DNA of 64,000 bases, from NCBI RefSeq assembly GCF_018812025.1, contig NC_063045.1, positions 50,985,079 to 51,049,078 on the forward strand, written 5' to 3'. Origin of the DNA: Megalobrama amblycephala. Its lineage: Eukaryota > Chordata > Actinopteri > Cypriniformes > Xenocyprididae. A program made the translations under genes and the position numbers. Positions 13,048 to 25,616 of the stretch are shown here, piece after piece. Position 1 is the stretch's first letter. Every line of letters begins with the position of its first letter. Below the pieces are notes generated by a model. It made no database searches and was not told where the DNA came from. It worked only from the letters and a program-made list of their open reading frames with translations.

Positions 13048-13109
13048 AACCATATTATTATTATTATTATTATTATTGCACTAACATAACTATGCTTTTT
13101 GTTTTACAG

Positions 13110-13235
13110 TTCCTCCAAAGATCGTGAACCTGTCAAAGGACCTTGTGGTAAACGAAGGCTCCAACGTCACTTTGATGTGCCTGGCTAACGGAAAACCAGA
13201 ACCTGCCATCGTCTGGAGGATGTTATCACCTTCAG
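13110..13235 (+). CDS. ntm: ntm exon: first half of Ig domain 2
   Basis: This 126-nt internal exon has acceptor TTTTACAG and donor GTAAGA, with phase 1 at both ends. With one base from the preceding exon it reads [18 protein letters not shown], then [19 protein letters not shown], then MLSPS. VPPKI is the IgLON linker between Ig1 and Ig2. The Cys in LMCLA is the first disulphide Cys of Ig2, and the Trp in IVWR is the core Trp. NVT is a potential N-glycosylation site. IgLON Ig2 domains are split by an intron at this point, and the matching half is at 34721. The domain is extracellular and takes part in homophilic and heterophilic IgLON contacts. Confidence 0.9.
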
Positions 13236-13826
13236 GTAAGATGCATATCATGCCTCTATGGGCAGAAAATATTTATTATAATCTGTGAAAAGTAAGCAAA
13301 TCTTTAGTCAATAGTTTTTGCCTTCAAACTGAAACCACAATCCTCAACATTGGTCCAGTACTGCTGATGTATTTTCCCATTACAAGAACAGTGCACTTTT
13401 TTCCTTGATGATTTAGCAAAATGCTACATCACACTGACACATTAAGCATGAGTAAGATAATATATCAGGTGTCTTTTTCTCTGAGAGCTGTGTGTGTGTA
13501 TTTTGACTGTGTGGATGTGTACATGTGTATGTGTGTGTTTGTGTATGCACAATATAAGCTGAGTGGTCCATTTTGCTTATCTTCAGGCCACATGAACAAA
13601 TCAGCTCCATTTGGGCCTGTCTGTGGCTCTGTTCTGCCGTGCACCATTTCACTTAATCAGGGAAAAACTGCATTTTAATACGCTATGATTCATGGGGTGC
13701 AATTGGACTGCCGTACCTGCTCATGCACCCCGCACACCCCCCCTTTTTCTTCCTTTGTGTTGTTACAAGGATCAGGTAATTGAAATGTTAATGTGACACA
13801 GAAGTGACTGTTTTTTTGTTGTTGTT

Positions 13827-13829
<3 letters not shown>

Positions 13830-13875
<46 letters not shown>

Positions 13876-13882
13876 TTTTTTT
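13830..13882. repeat. (TG)n followed by a T run
   Basis: About 15 TG units run directly into roughly 24 T residues. This is a simple repeat and prone to length variation. Confidence 0.95.
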
Positions 13883-14098
13883 AGATAAGTGAAAGAGTTT
13901 GAGATAGGATTCCATTATGATACAGTACAGGTATCTGCTAAGAACTTCAAATGCTTTTAGGAATAAAAGATCAGCTGTCAGAAAGGATTCGGTCAAGTCA
14001 GGGTATTGTTGGACCACAGGATCGACCTATTTACTCTCCACATCATTTAGAAGGTGGACACTATGCTTTTATTCTTCCATTGTCTGCAGAGTTCAATC

Positions 14099-15035
14099 TT
14101 AAAGGGATAATTCACTCCGAAATATAAATTCTGACATCATTTACTCACTCTTATGTATTTCCAAACTTACATGACTTTCTTCTTCTACGATAAAAGATAT
14201 TTTGAGAAATGTCTTCAGGCCCCCTCACATAAAAAAACGATAACTATAACGATAACTGTATTTGCGTCCACACCACTGCGGTTTCAAAGTGTGTACAACA
14301 TGTTTTTGCTCTTCTTATTGCATTTACACAGCTTTAACCAGCAGATGTCCTCAGCATGCTATTCTTCAAGCGAATAGCTAGTGTAATCGATCTAATCTAA
14401 CAGTGAATTTAGCCGACAAAGTCAGTATAGTGGAATAAAAACAACGCCTAGTCTTTTTCACTGCAACGTCAAAGAAAGCAAGACAATGTCGAAACTAGCT
14501 CTGGATACCTGAGGTAATTTTATGTTACACTGTTTGCTTGCCTGGCATAATGATCTCATCTCTTAATACTTCTCACCGTTTATTAGAAGGGTATGACCGA
14601 TTGTTTTCCATATTTCCATTTTTGTTATCAGTTCCATTTCTTCAAACAGTGGTGCCTTTTTCTGGACCTCGGCGAACTTCTCTGCAATGCGTCTGCCAGT
14701 TTAAATGCACGAGCCCTTAAATTAGAACGGATTCTGATTGGCTGTCAGTGTTTTATCGTTCAACAGCTGGAAAAAAAATAATTCTGAAAGTGATCCCAAC
14801 TACATCGTTTTCTATATCGTTATAGCTCTGGTGTTGACAGTGCTGTTCTTTAGAACGATTTTTAGAACTATATCTTTACTGTTATCTTTATACTGTAGTT
14901 ATTGTTCTTGGTGTGAACAGGCCTTTAGAATACAATGATCAATGGCTCCAAAACAACATAGACTTTCATTGTATGGCCAAAACCCTTTGAACAATTCTTC
15001 AAAACATATTCTTTTGTGTTCCACAGAATGAGTTA
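14099..15035. mobile_element. TTAAAGGGATAATTCAC-type MITE, split by another element
   Basis: The left end reads TTAAAGGGATAATTCACTCC, then CATTTACTCAC. This is the common cyprinid MITE terminus seen again at 43902 and 49815. The other half resumes at about 14924 with CTTTCATTGTATGGCCAAAA and TTCTTTTGTGTTCCACAGAA. The right terminus is degraded. The segment 14218-14923 is a separate insertion. Confidence 0.55.
14218..14923. mobile_element. Inserted DNA transposon with AACGATAACT sub-terminal repeats
   Basis: The left end is GGCCCCCTCACAT followed by AACGATAACTATAACGATAA. The right end is ACTGTAGTTATTGTTC, then TTGGTGTGAACAGGCC. Together they form imperfect inverted termini (GGCC...TCACA against TGTGA...GGCC). 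There is no transposase frame. It interrupts the older MITE at 14099-15035. Confidence 0.55.
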
Positions 15036-18000
15036 GACCATATGCTATATTTACTAAAACATTTCCTAAATAGTGTGGCCAAATTATTTTAATTAAATAT
15101 GACAGGTAAACATTTGGGACATGCACTGATAAGGCCAAAAAGATCCATTAACGAAGTAAATAGGGTCAATTTGGATTTTATGTTGATTTAAAAACTTTAA
15201 ACATGCAGACGTGGCTCAAATTAGTCTCTGAAATAGTGGGCCGTGTTGGCAACATTACACCACTGATAAACACCATGTTTGTGTGTCATTAGATCAATTT
15301 AACACTTTGTCGGCACTCAGATCTGATTTGCTTTTGTAAAAGCATGCCATAATCTTCAAAGAGCTGGCAACCAGGAATCTTGATGGGGCCGGAATCAGTC
15401 GGAAGCTATCCAAACGACGTGTGAAACTTAATTAAGACACAGACCCCCCTGCGATAAGATCTTAATATCTAGATAGCACCAGGATTTGTTTCTTGTCAGA
15501 GATTTGTTTCTTATAAAAATTTTTATTAGACAGACAAGAGAGCCTGTTGATGTGAAGAACACCTGCTCCCTTGAGCATTCACCGTACTCCAGTCATTTAG
15601 ATTTACCGCAGCGTTTCCACATTGTTTCAATAAAGGGCTGAAATAAGTCTGCCAGTCACACTTAGTTCTGTAAGTACACATCTCCGACCTTTAAATGGCA
15701 CTTCGCTCAAAGCCGCACGGCTCTTTCGCCGGACTCTCTGTATAAACCCGAGAGATTTCGTGATCCCGCACCGTATCTTCAGTCTCGCATCACTCGCTTG
15801 TAAGTTTTTTTTTTTCTAGATTACGATCATACAGAGTCCTTTTCTTATCTAGATCTCAATCTAAAGAAGGCAGCTAGGCCCGCTATCATCCATTCTCATT
15901 AAAGAAACATGCAACAATGTTATTTGTGCTTTAATGACTTTCTAGAGTTCACCTTCATGTGCCGAACTCTGTAGTGAAAACTAACAGCAAAATATCATGA
16001 TGATGTCATAGAGAAGAGGTTGACAGATCATTAAACATGTTGTTTAGATGGAATTTGTGGCAAAATGCATTTACATAAAAAGCACTGAAATGTGATTTCA
16101 AGGCCATTAGCGGCAGTGTTTATGTTGGAAAAGTGCCGTAATTTTGCTTAAAACGTGTAATGAGAGTGCTACACTGTTATGCATTATCAGATTAGCCAAA
16201 ATATACTCACTAGAGTCAGGGGATGTGAAGAACTTTTTGTGATTGACAGACGTTCCAATTCTGTGGAAATATGCAGAGTTCTGCAGGCACAAATTCCAAG
16301 ATTCAGTGTGGGTCTGGCTATTAGCAGTCTGAATTATTGATAGAGCCCAAAGTCTAAAACAACTAAGAATTGAAACTTAGTATAGGGCCAGTTGTTTTTG
16401 CTGAAATCATGAATATTATAGCGAGCACTGTTATTTTGCTAGAAGAATATGTCCTTTTAAGTAAACCTTTAAGTAAACCTTACGCTTCACAGAATCAGTT
16501 TATTTATGTTGCAGCTTTAGAGATCCAGAAGTTTTTTTGTTTTTTTTTGTATACTCTTATGAATTTTCTTTATTTTTCTTTAGTTTCTTTATTTTTTGTA
16601 TTTGCAGACTGTAACTGCTTATTTGTTTGTATGTTGCAATGAGATTTTTTTTGTCAGGTTTTTTTTTTTTTTTTGCCTTGATTTCCATATATAAAAATCA
16701 ATAACTTAGATAATAATAATAATCAATCAACTTGATAAATTAAAGATATTTAGACTTGAATTAAGTTTTCTTGTTTTAAGCATGCATTTAATTCAGTTGC
16801 CTGTGGGGTATGAAAAATAAACTTAATTTAAAATGTATTCTCTGAAAATGAGTTATCTTATAAAATTATCTTACTTTATATAGATACATTTTTGTATTTA
16901 TGTTTTAAAAAAATGCATAAAAGGGGTCAGATTGACCTGGCATGCTGTGCATTTTAACATTAAAAACATTTAATTGTTTGATATTACATTAATTCATCAA
17001 AATACTTGTTTCTGACCCTTGTCAATGTAATTCTCATATTTTATATTGGGGGAGGGGGATGGGGAGAATGTATAACTAACTTAAGAATGCATAAAGGGGG
17101 TCAAATTGGCCCGTACTCATTTCCTATGGAATTCAACACAGTATTTTTGGATACATTTTTGTCAACAATAATACATTTTATATAATTATATACATAATAT
17201 ACATTATATATAATAATACATTATGTTATAAAAAATCTGTTGTGAAGTTTTTGCTTTGACACAATGTCTAAATATGCAGCCTAGTCTCATTGTTTAAACA
17301 TAGGCATTTATACGTAACATTTACAGTGACAAAAAACTTTTTGAAGGTTTTGATAAATGCTGAAACATACAATATGACCATTTTTATAGCATCTAAAACA
17401 TGGACATTATTACATATTTGCATCTATAAAAATGATATTTACAAACCATTTATAACATAAATGTGGTGGTGTAATTAAAATGTACATTATTCAAATATTT
17501 GTGTATCTTCAATTATTTCATTATTAGCACACCTATTATTTGAAGAAAACCATTCATTCCAATATGGGTTATTTTGACCCAATCCATTCATGTAGGTTTT
17601 TTGGTTAATGCATTCTAGGGTTAAGAAAATATTTTTATTGCATTGCATTGCACAAGTTGCTTTTCTTGAACTATTTACTATTCAGCATTTGTGGAGGATG
17701 TGGATAACAGTTCTGCCTTCCACATGCAAAGAAACAGTCTAGTTATGCTTAAAAGAAATTATAAAGACAAGATATTAGTTATTATCCCCTGAGACTGTTT
17801 AATAGACATATTACACACTTGAGTTAATCATTTGCAGGGCTGTGCGTGGTCTCTCTTTCATGTGATCAGAGCAAAAGCCTATGGTGGGGAGGGTTGTTTA
17901 CTTATTATTTTTTTAATCTTCAAAAAGGGATATTCATCCCATATTTCTCTCTGTGTGTAAAATCCAGTGGGCTAAAGATCAGAGCAAGCAGCATTTGAGC

Positions 18001-19535
18001 TGCATTGTGGGTATGGGAAGAGTGAACGTATTGTTGTGTTGCTGCGTTGTTGCGTTGTTTTACCTTTGGGTGAGGAACAGGGTCAATAATGTTGCTAATT
18101 TATCATTGCTACTGTTTAATCGACTTGAATAAACATTGTTTTTAATGAGCGTCTGTGTCCCAGGAGCTAACACTCCTATTACATCAGTGCGAATTAGGGT
18201 TTTGGCTCAGTGAAGAGCACATTGTGTGGAGCACATTGCTTGAGGTTTTTATTGAGCTGTGATTGCATTAATCCTGTTTATAACCATCTATGTAATGAGG
18301 CTGCTGTGTGTTTGGGTTCGGCAGCTCATTTCAGGAACCAAATGATCCTCTGAGCGCTAGCCCTAACTGCTAATACAGTTCTACTCTGTCGATCTCGCTC
18401 TCTATTTTTCTCCCGCCCTCCCCTCATCGGTTCTATGCTGACTCCACTTATTTTCGAGAGGGTATTTTTTTGGGGGGGATGACAGAAACACAGAGTGAAA
18501 TGAATGCATTTGGAGTGGGGTTATAGATTGATATTACTCTAGTCGGGTCTGGTTTACGGTGTTTCTCTCTCTTGAGCAATGGCCTCGGGGGCTTAGAAAG
18601 ATGTGGATCTGTGATCTACTTTGTGGAACCGCAAACTACCCCATGCTAATGTACTTTGCTGTGTGTTTATCTTTTCATTCTTATTCAAGCTTGTATTGGG
18701 TCTGCCTCTCAAGTCAAATACAGCCCCGCTGTTCCATCTCGTCTCCATTCAAGAGCAGAATTTACCAAAACACCCAATTTTGCACATGCATTTAAGCTGA
18801 AAAGAATAACAACGACCTAATTAAGATATTTCAGCACATTTAGCAGGTGATTAAACTGGATTGTGGGAGTTTTTTGCACTCATATACCACATACAAATGT
18901 ACCACAAACATTTGCACTCGCTCGCATAAACAAAAGCATATTTCAGCATTAGTAACAGATGTGGCTTTCACTTCGCATTTTTAAGTCAAACAAAGAATCA
19001 AGGACTGAAGGATATTTGATGGCTGAAATCAAAGCAAGCCTGTCAAACTGCATTATCTTTGCTGACAAGAATCTCAGCTGAATAAAGCCAATAAATATCT
19101 GCAGGGCATATGTGTGAGTCACTCTATCTATGTTTGTTTTGGTTTTTTTTTTTTTTTTTTTCAAATAGATAACGTTTTGCACCTTCAGAGTAGTTCCTCT
19201 ATTCTGTCTGCTCCTCTCTGAATAGCTGCTGAATAGTTTGCATATGTAGCTCCGTAGAGCTTTGTTTTAGAGCTTTGTTTTGAATCTATTTATTATCATT
19301 ACTTGTCTATTTTATCATCACCATATATCTGATATTGCCTATCACATTAATCTGACGTCGCTAGCGTTTAATCTTTTAATCCAAATCACTATCACAGCAC
19401 ATTAGCATTTCACTAGCTTGTTAGCTTGTCATCCGGGCCACGTACTGTCCTTTTCTCTCGCGCGCTCCTTTTTCTACGACTCGAGTCCATCAAACAACTG
19501 TGGTAAGTCGGATCAGTCTACAAACACGGTGAGTC

Positions 19536-19946
19536 ATGACATCCTCTCCGTTTGTTGTTACTTGCACTGCCTGTCACATGCATAGTATAGCTCTCTTTGT
19601 CAGCGGTTCGATTTACACATGTGATAAATGCAGGGAGATAGTCAGGCTGACAGAGAGAATCTCAGAATTAGAGACAGCCATCCAAACTTTAATTGAGGAT
19701 AGCAAGAATGTAAGGGCTTTAGGTACTGTTTTGGATGCGACTAGCTTGTGAACTCTGTACATTGTTCGTTTCCGGCTGTAGAGCCCGTGCAGCAGGGCAA
19801 TTGGGTGACTGTGAGGCGGCCTAGTCGCGGGACAAAACACCACTCTTCCGTTCCAGTTAGAACATCAAACAGCTTCTCCCCACTCAGTGACGCACCCACT
19901 GAGTATCCTGTTGAAAGTGCCCTAGTAATTGGCGAATCTATTACAC
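19536..19946 (+). pseudogene. L2 ORF1 N-terminal part (zinc finger and coiled coil)
   Basis: The frame starts MTSSPFVVTCTACHMHS and continues YTCDKCREIVRLTERISELE. This gives two C-x2-C pairs (TCTACH, TCDKC) followed by a short heptad-like helix. It stops after 71 codons at 19749-19751. A second frame then resumes with EPVQQGNWVTVRRPSRGTKH and runs to VIGES near 19940, just before the inserted LTR. In related ORF1 proteins this would be continuous RNA-binding sequence leading into a GES-type esterase block. The copy is inactive. Confidence 0.7.
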
Positions 19947-21753
19947 TGTAAGGACTTAGCCTATTTATTAGCTCAATTTAATTGTTACAGGGAATAAGAA
20001 TTGAATCAACTGTAAATGATTCACTGTAAATGATTCAGAATTAATATTTAACACTTCATCAATTATTCGTCCAGCGAAAATTGAGGTTAGAGTATTTTAC
20101 CAATTCTGGATAAAATATTATTCTGCGGCCAACAGTAACAATATTTTATTATGATTATTGTTATTATTGTAATTATTATATTATAAGCAAGAGGTAACTT
20201 GATCTTTGAGTTTAAGACAGTAATTTGATACACAGCACAAGAAACTCGTATATGTGAAAATCAAAACAAGATTTATTGACTACTTCTAATGATTACAGGA
20301 AACTAAGGCTAAACACACACACACACATACATACATGCACACACATTCGCGGAGTTGATGAGTTATGAAAAGTCCCAAGTTCAGTGCTAACTTAACTCAT
20401 AACCTGAGGAAAATCACAAAAGCAGAGCTTTGGCTTGATTCTTTAGGTTTAAAGGAGTTTCACCAGTTTCCAGCAAGAGAGAGAGAAGTTTGCTTGTACC
20501 TGCGTTTGCTGTGACAGCTGAGGTAATCGGGTTGTTCCGTGACTCGTGTACAGCGGAATCCTGTTCTGGATTGGCTGTCTTTCAGGTGACGTCTTCTCGG
20601 GAAAGCCCTTAGGGTTGCGCGGAAGCTTTGAAGGATGCTGCTGGCTGAGCGTCTGGCTTGAGCGGCTCTCTTCTTGGGAGACTTTGGTCAGATATTTCAC
20701 GAAGTGTTTTGGAGTCTGGATGTGACGGCTGTCGAATGATCAGCGGCGCAGCTCGTGGTTGAAGTCGGGTGTTCGATGGAAAATCAGCCCCGGTCAATCA
20801 GTTATCAATGACCCATGCGACTTTTCCGCCGTGGTCAAAGTAGCGGTGCTTCAGTCCGGCTTCTGACCGATTTCGAGCGATTTCTGACCGACTTCTGACT
20901 GACTTCGGACTTCCAGCTTCTGACATTAGCTTGTTCGGACAGCATAGTTTTAAGGAGCGATCCTCCAATGAGACGTTGCTACGGAGATGAGACACGCCTC
21001 GTCTATTGTCTATTGATCACATCGCGTGATATCTGTGGAACATTCTCCTGTTTTATTAACAACTTTATAATGTTTCTTAATATTTTCCTGATACTGAATT
21101 TCAATGTTTCATTCACACAGAATTACAGAGAATTATAAATTCTGCATTTAGAACTCAAACATGACACACTTCTTACACACATATTATTAGACTGACCTAA
21201 TTAAAACAATGATTACCAGAGAAAGAAGAGGCATACGGGAATACAAACATATACGGCATTGACTCCAACGTGTTAGTAATCACATCATAGCAAATGTTAT
21301 TCTGGATATAGTTAATACTTTAAGTAATCGACAATTGTCCCTTTTGAGATTCAAGATTGAGTCCTTAAGCATAGTTTAAACTTTGACCGGAGTCACGAGT
21401 GACCGGGTCAGGATGGATTGCTCACACAAGGGAGGTATTGATAGGACAGATTCGTCTTTAAATCCGTTGATTGGTGTTTTCCTGTTCCGTCCGATAATAC
21501 AAGAGGGTTTTGTGAGAGAATCAATAGATTTAATGTGATCAGATCCACGTGATGGGTTCTGATTAGTTTATTGCTGATGAGCTAAGAAGTCCTTTAGACA
21601 GAGTCCTTTGTTAAAAGAAGTCACGTCATCACTTCTGTTAAGGCTAGGTTTTTCCTGTCAGGAAATGGATCTTTTGGACCAAATGAAGCTTTGTTCAATC
21701 ATGCCTCTGGCTGATAAAGCCATTTGGTAACGTCTGTCGAACGAGTCCCTACA
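19947..21753. mobile_element. Probable solo LTR inserted in the L2 element
   Basis: The 1,807-bp insert begins TGTAAGGACT and ends AGTCCCTACA. It therefore has TG...CA ends set in a 10-bp near-perfect terminal inverted repeat (TGTARGGACT). It is flanked on both sides by ACAC (19943-19946 and 21754-21757), a 4-bp target duplication. Removing it rejoins the L2 ORF1 sequence from VIGESIT into RNVKIETP. No long reading frame, primer-binding site or polypurine tract was recognised, so a lone LTR left by recombination fits best. It contains an AC microsatellite (about 20311-20345) and a short array of TTCTGACCGA-like units near 20860-20925. A non-autonomous element with similar ends is the alternative. 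Confidence 0.65.
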
Positions 21754-21913
21754 ACACGGAACGTGAAAATAGAGACACCAATCACCACAGTCACGTTTAC
21801 TGGGAGCCAGAGCCCCTGACATCAAAGCAAATTTAAAAGTGCTGGCTAATGCTAATCGTAAATACTCTAAGATTATTATTTACGTCGGCACTAATGATGT
21901 TCGACTTCGCCAA

Positions 21914-22871
21914 TTCAATATGGAGTACCGCAAGGCTCAGTACTAGGACCGCTGCTTTTCACTCTGTACATGCTACCCTTGGGAGATATCATTAGGAAGC
22001 ATGGCGTTAGTTTTTACTGTTACGCTGATGATACTCAGCTCTATATTTCTTTGAGCCCTGGCGAAACTTACCAATTCACAAAATTAACGGAATGCATAGC
22101 TGACATAAAAAAATTGGATGACCAGTAATTTCTTACTACTAAATTCAGAAAAAACAGATATTCTAATTTTTGGACCAAAAACATCTGCACGTAATAGCCT
22201 AGAATACTGTCTAACACTTGATGGCTGCTCTGTTAAGTCTTCGTCGTCAGTTAGGAACCTGGGTGTGCTCTTTGATACAGATCTTTCATTTGAAAGCCAT
22301 GTTTCTAGCATCTGTAAAACCGCATTCTTCCATCTTAAAAACATATCTAAACTACTGTACGACATATGCTCTCAATGACGAATGCGGAACAGTTAGTTCA
22401 TGCATTCATGACCTCAAGGCTAGATTACTGTAGCACTCTACTGGGTGGTTATTCCGCTCACCTGTTATACAAACTACAGCTGGTCCAAAACGCAGCAGCT
22501 AGAGTTCTTACTAGAACCAGGAAGTATGACCATATTATCCCGGTTCTGTCAACACTGTATTGGCTCCCTATTAAACATCGTATAGATTTTAAAATCTTGC
22601 TACTTACTTACAAAGCACTAAATGGTTTAGCTCCCCAGTATACCTGAGCGAGCTCTTAAAGCATTATAGTCCTTCACGTCTATTGCGATCTCAGAATTCA
22701 GGCCAGTTGATAATACCTAGAATATCAAAATCAACTGCAGGCGATAGATCTTTTTCCTATTTAGCACCTAAACTTTGTAACAATCGTCCTATCACTGTTC
22801 GGGAAGCAGACACACTCTGTCAGTTTAAATCTAGACTAAAAACACATCTCTTTAACCTAGCATACACATAA
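21914..22871 (+). pseudogene. L2 reverse transcriptase, C-terminal half (broken)
   Basis: The segment opens at the RT motif [20 protein letters not shown] and carries the catalytic [11 protein letters not shown] box. Thumb and C-terminal phrases follow, such as LVQNAAARVL, LYWLPIKHRIDFKILLLTYK and a final KSRLKTHLFNLAYT before the stop. Frame changes occur at the A run near 22108-22114 and near 22370, with a stop at about 22645. The N-terminal RT motifs and the whole endonuclease are absent because of an internal deletion. The order and motifs match CR1/L2-clade LINEs. Confidence 0.8.
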
Positions 22872-24592
22872 CACATTATCTACTTCTATAATTCAAATCA
22901 TGTTAATTGTTAGGCTGCATAGATTAGGTCAGCCGGAACCGGGAACACTTCCCATAACACCTGATGTACTCGCTACATCATAAGAAGAATGGCGTCTACG
23001 CTAATATTAGTCTCTCTCTATTTATCCCGAGGTTTGCCACAGCCTGCCAGATCCAGGCCGTATCCAGATGAGATGAAGGACCTGCATCTAGACATGACGA
23101 TAACGCAGCCCTGACGTTTCAACTAAATTATCCCCTGCGAAGGCCTCCTTCCTATGTATAGATACAACTTTATCAAAATTATTCCAGTTCGCATAGATCC
23201 GCGGACACAACTAATTTTCCTGTATACTGTGGACCAGAGAAGTAATTTGGCAATATCACTTTTTAAAAAAGACCAAACTTCTGCACACATACACATTCAA
23301 ATGTACAAACCTATAGACTAAACACATAAATGAATAGCAAGAATGCATTAAAAGTATTCAGTTTTCAGTAGGAAAGGTGTCATTTAAGCGGCCCCTAACG
23401 TAATAATTAACAATTTTTTTTTTTTTTTACAACAGAAGTGATTCAATCAAAAACCAACTTTAGCCCGATAATTTTTTTTTTCCTTCTTAGTGCTGCTGTA
23501 AATCCAAAACAATCCCTGTCAATTAATTTTCCTATTGTCACTGTGAATTTGCTTTGAAACGATATGTATTGTGAAGAGCACTATATAAATGAAGATGACT
23601 TGACTTGATTTGACTAGTCAAGTCTGTATAATAGACGTTTTGTTTTTTAAAATTATTTAGCAGGTAATTCTTCTTTAACTGAGAAAGCAATCTGGATGTA
23701 AATTGTCATAGCAAGGACTAATCAAACAACCCGTTTTTAATGTATCGTGCACCAAAAGTGGGTAACAGGATATTCTCTGACCTCTGATGCAAGCAAACTT
23801 GGTGTTTGGTTCACATTCAGAACAGAAGCTGAGGAAATCAGGTGGCGCGGTAATGGCGTTCCTGCCCTGCTGCTCTGGAGGGATCAGACAGAGAACCTGT
23901 CCCTCGTAAGATGACACATTCAGCTGTGCCTGGATTGATTCAGCACCTTGCCCAACTCCGCTTTCCTTCTCTCTGGGGTTTTGTGTGTATGTGTGTGTAC
24001 AACAGCTCTGCAGTCTTAGTGCTTTGCTCTCTGCTTTGCTGCAGTACTTTACACTCATACTGGGTTGAGCTACTTTAGCTAGAGGTCTAGGACAGTTTGA
24101 TAGTTGTAGAATGTAATTTTAAAACGGTGTTATGTAGATTAGTTTCAGATTCGATTCGATTGTTATTAGGCCTGTCATAATAACTACTTTTTGTTGGGCA
24201 ATTCATTGTCCCAGAAATAATTGCTATAAGCATTGTCATTTAAAGACCATTTTATGCCACTAAATATATAATCATAGTTTAACAGCATAATAATGCAAGT
24301 AGGCCTACGCACTTTCAAATGACAATGAAATAAATTCTTAAGAATATTTAAACTCTGGAATTAAAGTGTCGAAATGATAATAATAATGTTGAATAAATAA
24401 TAAATACACCTTTGCTAACAAAAAGTGCAAAATAACAATTACAAAATAGCAAAACAAATACACTTGCAAATATACAAAAGGCATCTATATGGAGATTTTC
24501 CATTTGCAGATTTTTTTCTCAGTAAAGTAAGGGTAGAGACACACCAAACGTCTGATGTCGACTGACTGTCAGCCAGCATGCGCAGATTGTTG

Positions 24593-25066
24593 TCTATTTT
24601 TTCATATATATTTGTCTATATTCGTAATTCAGAAAGAGAGACCGGCACTGCAGGCTGCAGATAGACAAACCGTAAACAAAGCAGAGCGTGCTTACCGTTT
24701 TGAATATCATTCATGCTGATCACTTTCTATATTCCACTCGGCTCATGTTAATATTAAACATTTGCCCAGTAACACTCAGGCACATGACATAAAATTAGAA
24801 CAGCCTTCTGCCTGTACCACCTTGACTTGTTTCCTCATTGTTTTGCTATTATTCGCGCGCCTCGACTCGTTCACTAAACTGAACAGCCAATCAGAGTTCT
24901 CTCTCTCCAGACACCGATTCTACATGCTGAATCGGCCCAAAAAAACTTGAAAGAGTCCCACTACAGCCAACGGGGCACAGATGTCTCAGGCCACATCTGC
25001 TGCTAAATCTATTTTTCTAGAGGCGTGATTTTTACAAATTTAAGAACTTCTTTTAACTTGAGCAAT
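24593..25066. repeat. Direct repeat B, copy 1
   Basis: About 470 bp is repeated at 32408-32879 in the same orientation. Shared phrases are GCAGAGCGTGCTTACCGTTT, CAGTAACACTCAGGCACAT, CAGCCAATCAGAGTTCTCTC, GCCAACGGGGCACAGATGTC and the TCTATTTTTCTAGAGGC end. A small stretch near 24640-24680 is present only in this copy. No coding frame was seen. Confidence 0.85.
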
Positions 25067-25392
25067 GCGTTTATAATGTCGCTTCATGCACGAGAGATGC
25101 TGCGAAAGACGTGAGTGCAATGGTCAAATGGTAACACTTTAGAATAATGGTCCGTCATTAATAAGTAACTATGCAGGAAGTAATGCAGGACTAATGAGTA
25201 GTACTACATTGACATTTCAGCTACTACTATTAACTAATATAGAAACAAGCTTAACTAATCAGTAAGCAATATCAAATTTAGGACTAAGATAGTTCCTTAT
25301 TAGCTAATCAATAATTACAGAATGAGATTGGCATCATTAATAACGTCTCGGTTACAAAGGTAACCCTCGTTCCCTGAAGGAGGGAACGGAGA

Positions 25393-25573
25393 CGTACGTC
25401 GGATGACCGACGAATAGGAATCTCGCTAGAGAGGCCAATCTACTTCGAGTGTAACTAAACGAGCCAATGCACATTGGCATGCAATCATATGCATCAGCTG
25501 CTCGCCTCGCAGCGCGGGTATATAATGAGCAGCAGGTGCGTTGCATCTTCAGGTTTTCGCTGAGGAGCCGAAC
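25393..25573 (+). repeat. DIRS terminal repeat, distal (left) copy with TATA motif
   Basis: This 181-bp sequence is inverted relative to 31450-31630. Only scattered mismatches were seen (for example CAGGTTTTCGCTGA against CAGCTTTTCGCTTC). It contains TATATAA at 25519-25525 pointing rightward into the element. The outermost 25342-25400 is specific to this end and is copied inverted in the internal complementary region. Confidence 0.9.
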
Positions 25574-25616
25574 CCAGCAGGTGGCAGCATCAGCAGGACA
25601 GCGCCTGTGGCGACGG

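Larger units (their letters stand above)
1..13109 (+). other. ntm intron upstream of the first Ig2 exon (left end outside window)
   Basis: This is 13.1 kb with no supported coding exon. It is AT-rich and contains the repeats listed separately: a LINE-tail-like piece near 1.3 kb, a nested MITE group at 4.2-5.5 kb, dispersed repeats at 5.9-6.6, 8.0-8.2 and 9.6-9.9 kb, and a repeat family at 11.7-12.8 kb. Stretches 1-1260, 1500-4160, 6600-7850, 8260-9580 and 9950-11000 show only unique-looking or unrecognised AT-rich sequence with short A or T runs. No open frame there looks like an Ig1 domain (no conserved Cys and Trp pattern), so the preceding exon must lie to the left. Confidence 0.75.
19440..23614 (+). 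mobile_element. L2-type non-LTR retrotransposon, decayed, internally deleted and interrupted
   Basis: In order, the element shows an ORF1 with a zinc-binding N terminus (19536), the start of an SGNH-esterase-like segment (21758-21913) and the second half of a reverse transcriptase (21914-22871). A long 3' UTR follows and ends in AGCACTATATAAATGAAGAT and a TGACTTGACTTGATTTGAC repeat, the typical L2 tail. ORF1 proteins with a zinc finger plus esterase are known from CR1/L2-clade elements in fish. The interior between the esterase start and RT motif 5 is missing. A 1.8-kb LTR-like sequence splits ORF1. The left boundary is approximate. Confidence 0.8.

Noticed and set aside
19947..21753. A complete endogenous retrovirus
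   Set aside because: No gag, pol or env frame and only one LTR-like unit; a solo LTR or non-autonomous element fits better.
23675..24058. 127-codon minus-strand frame
   Set aside because: No recognisable domain, low-complexity composition and no supporting context. It is likely chance.
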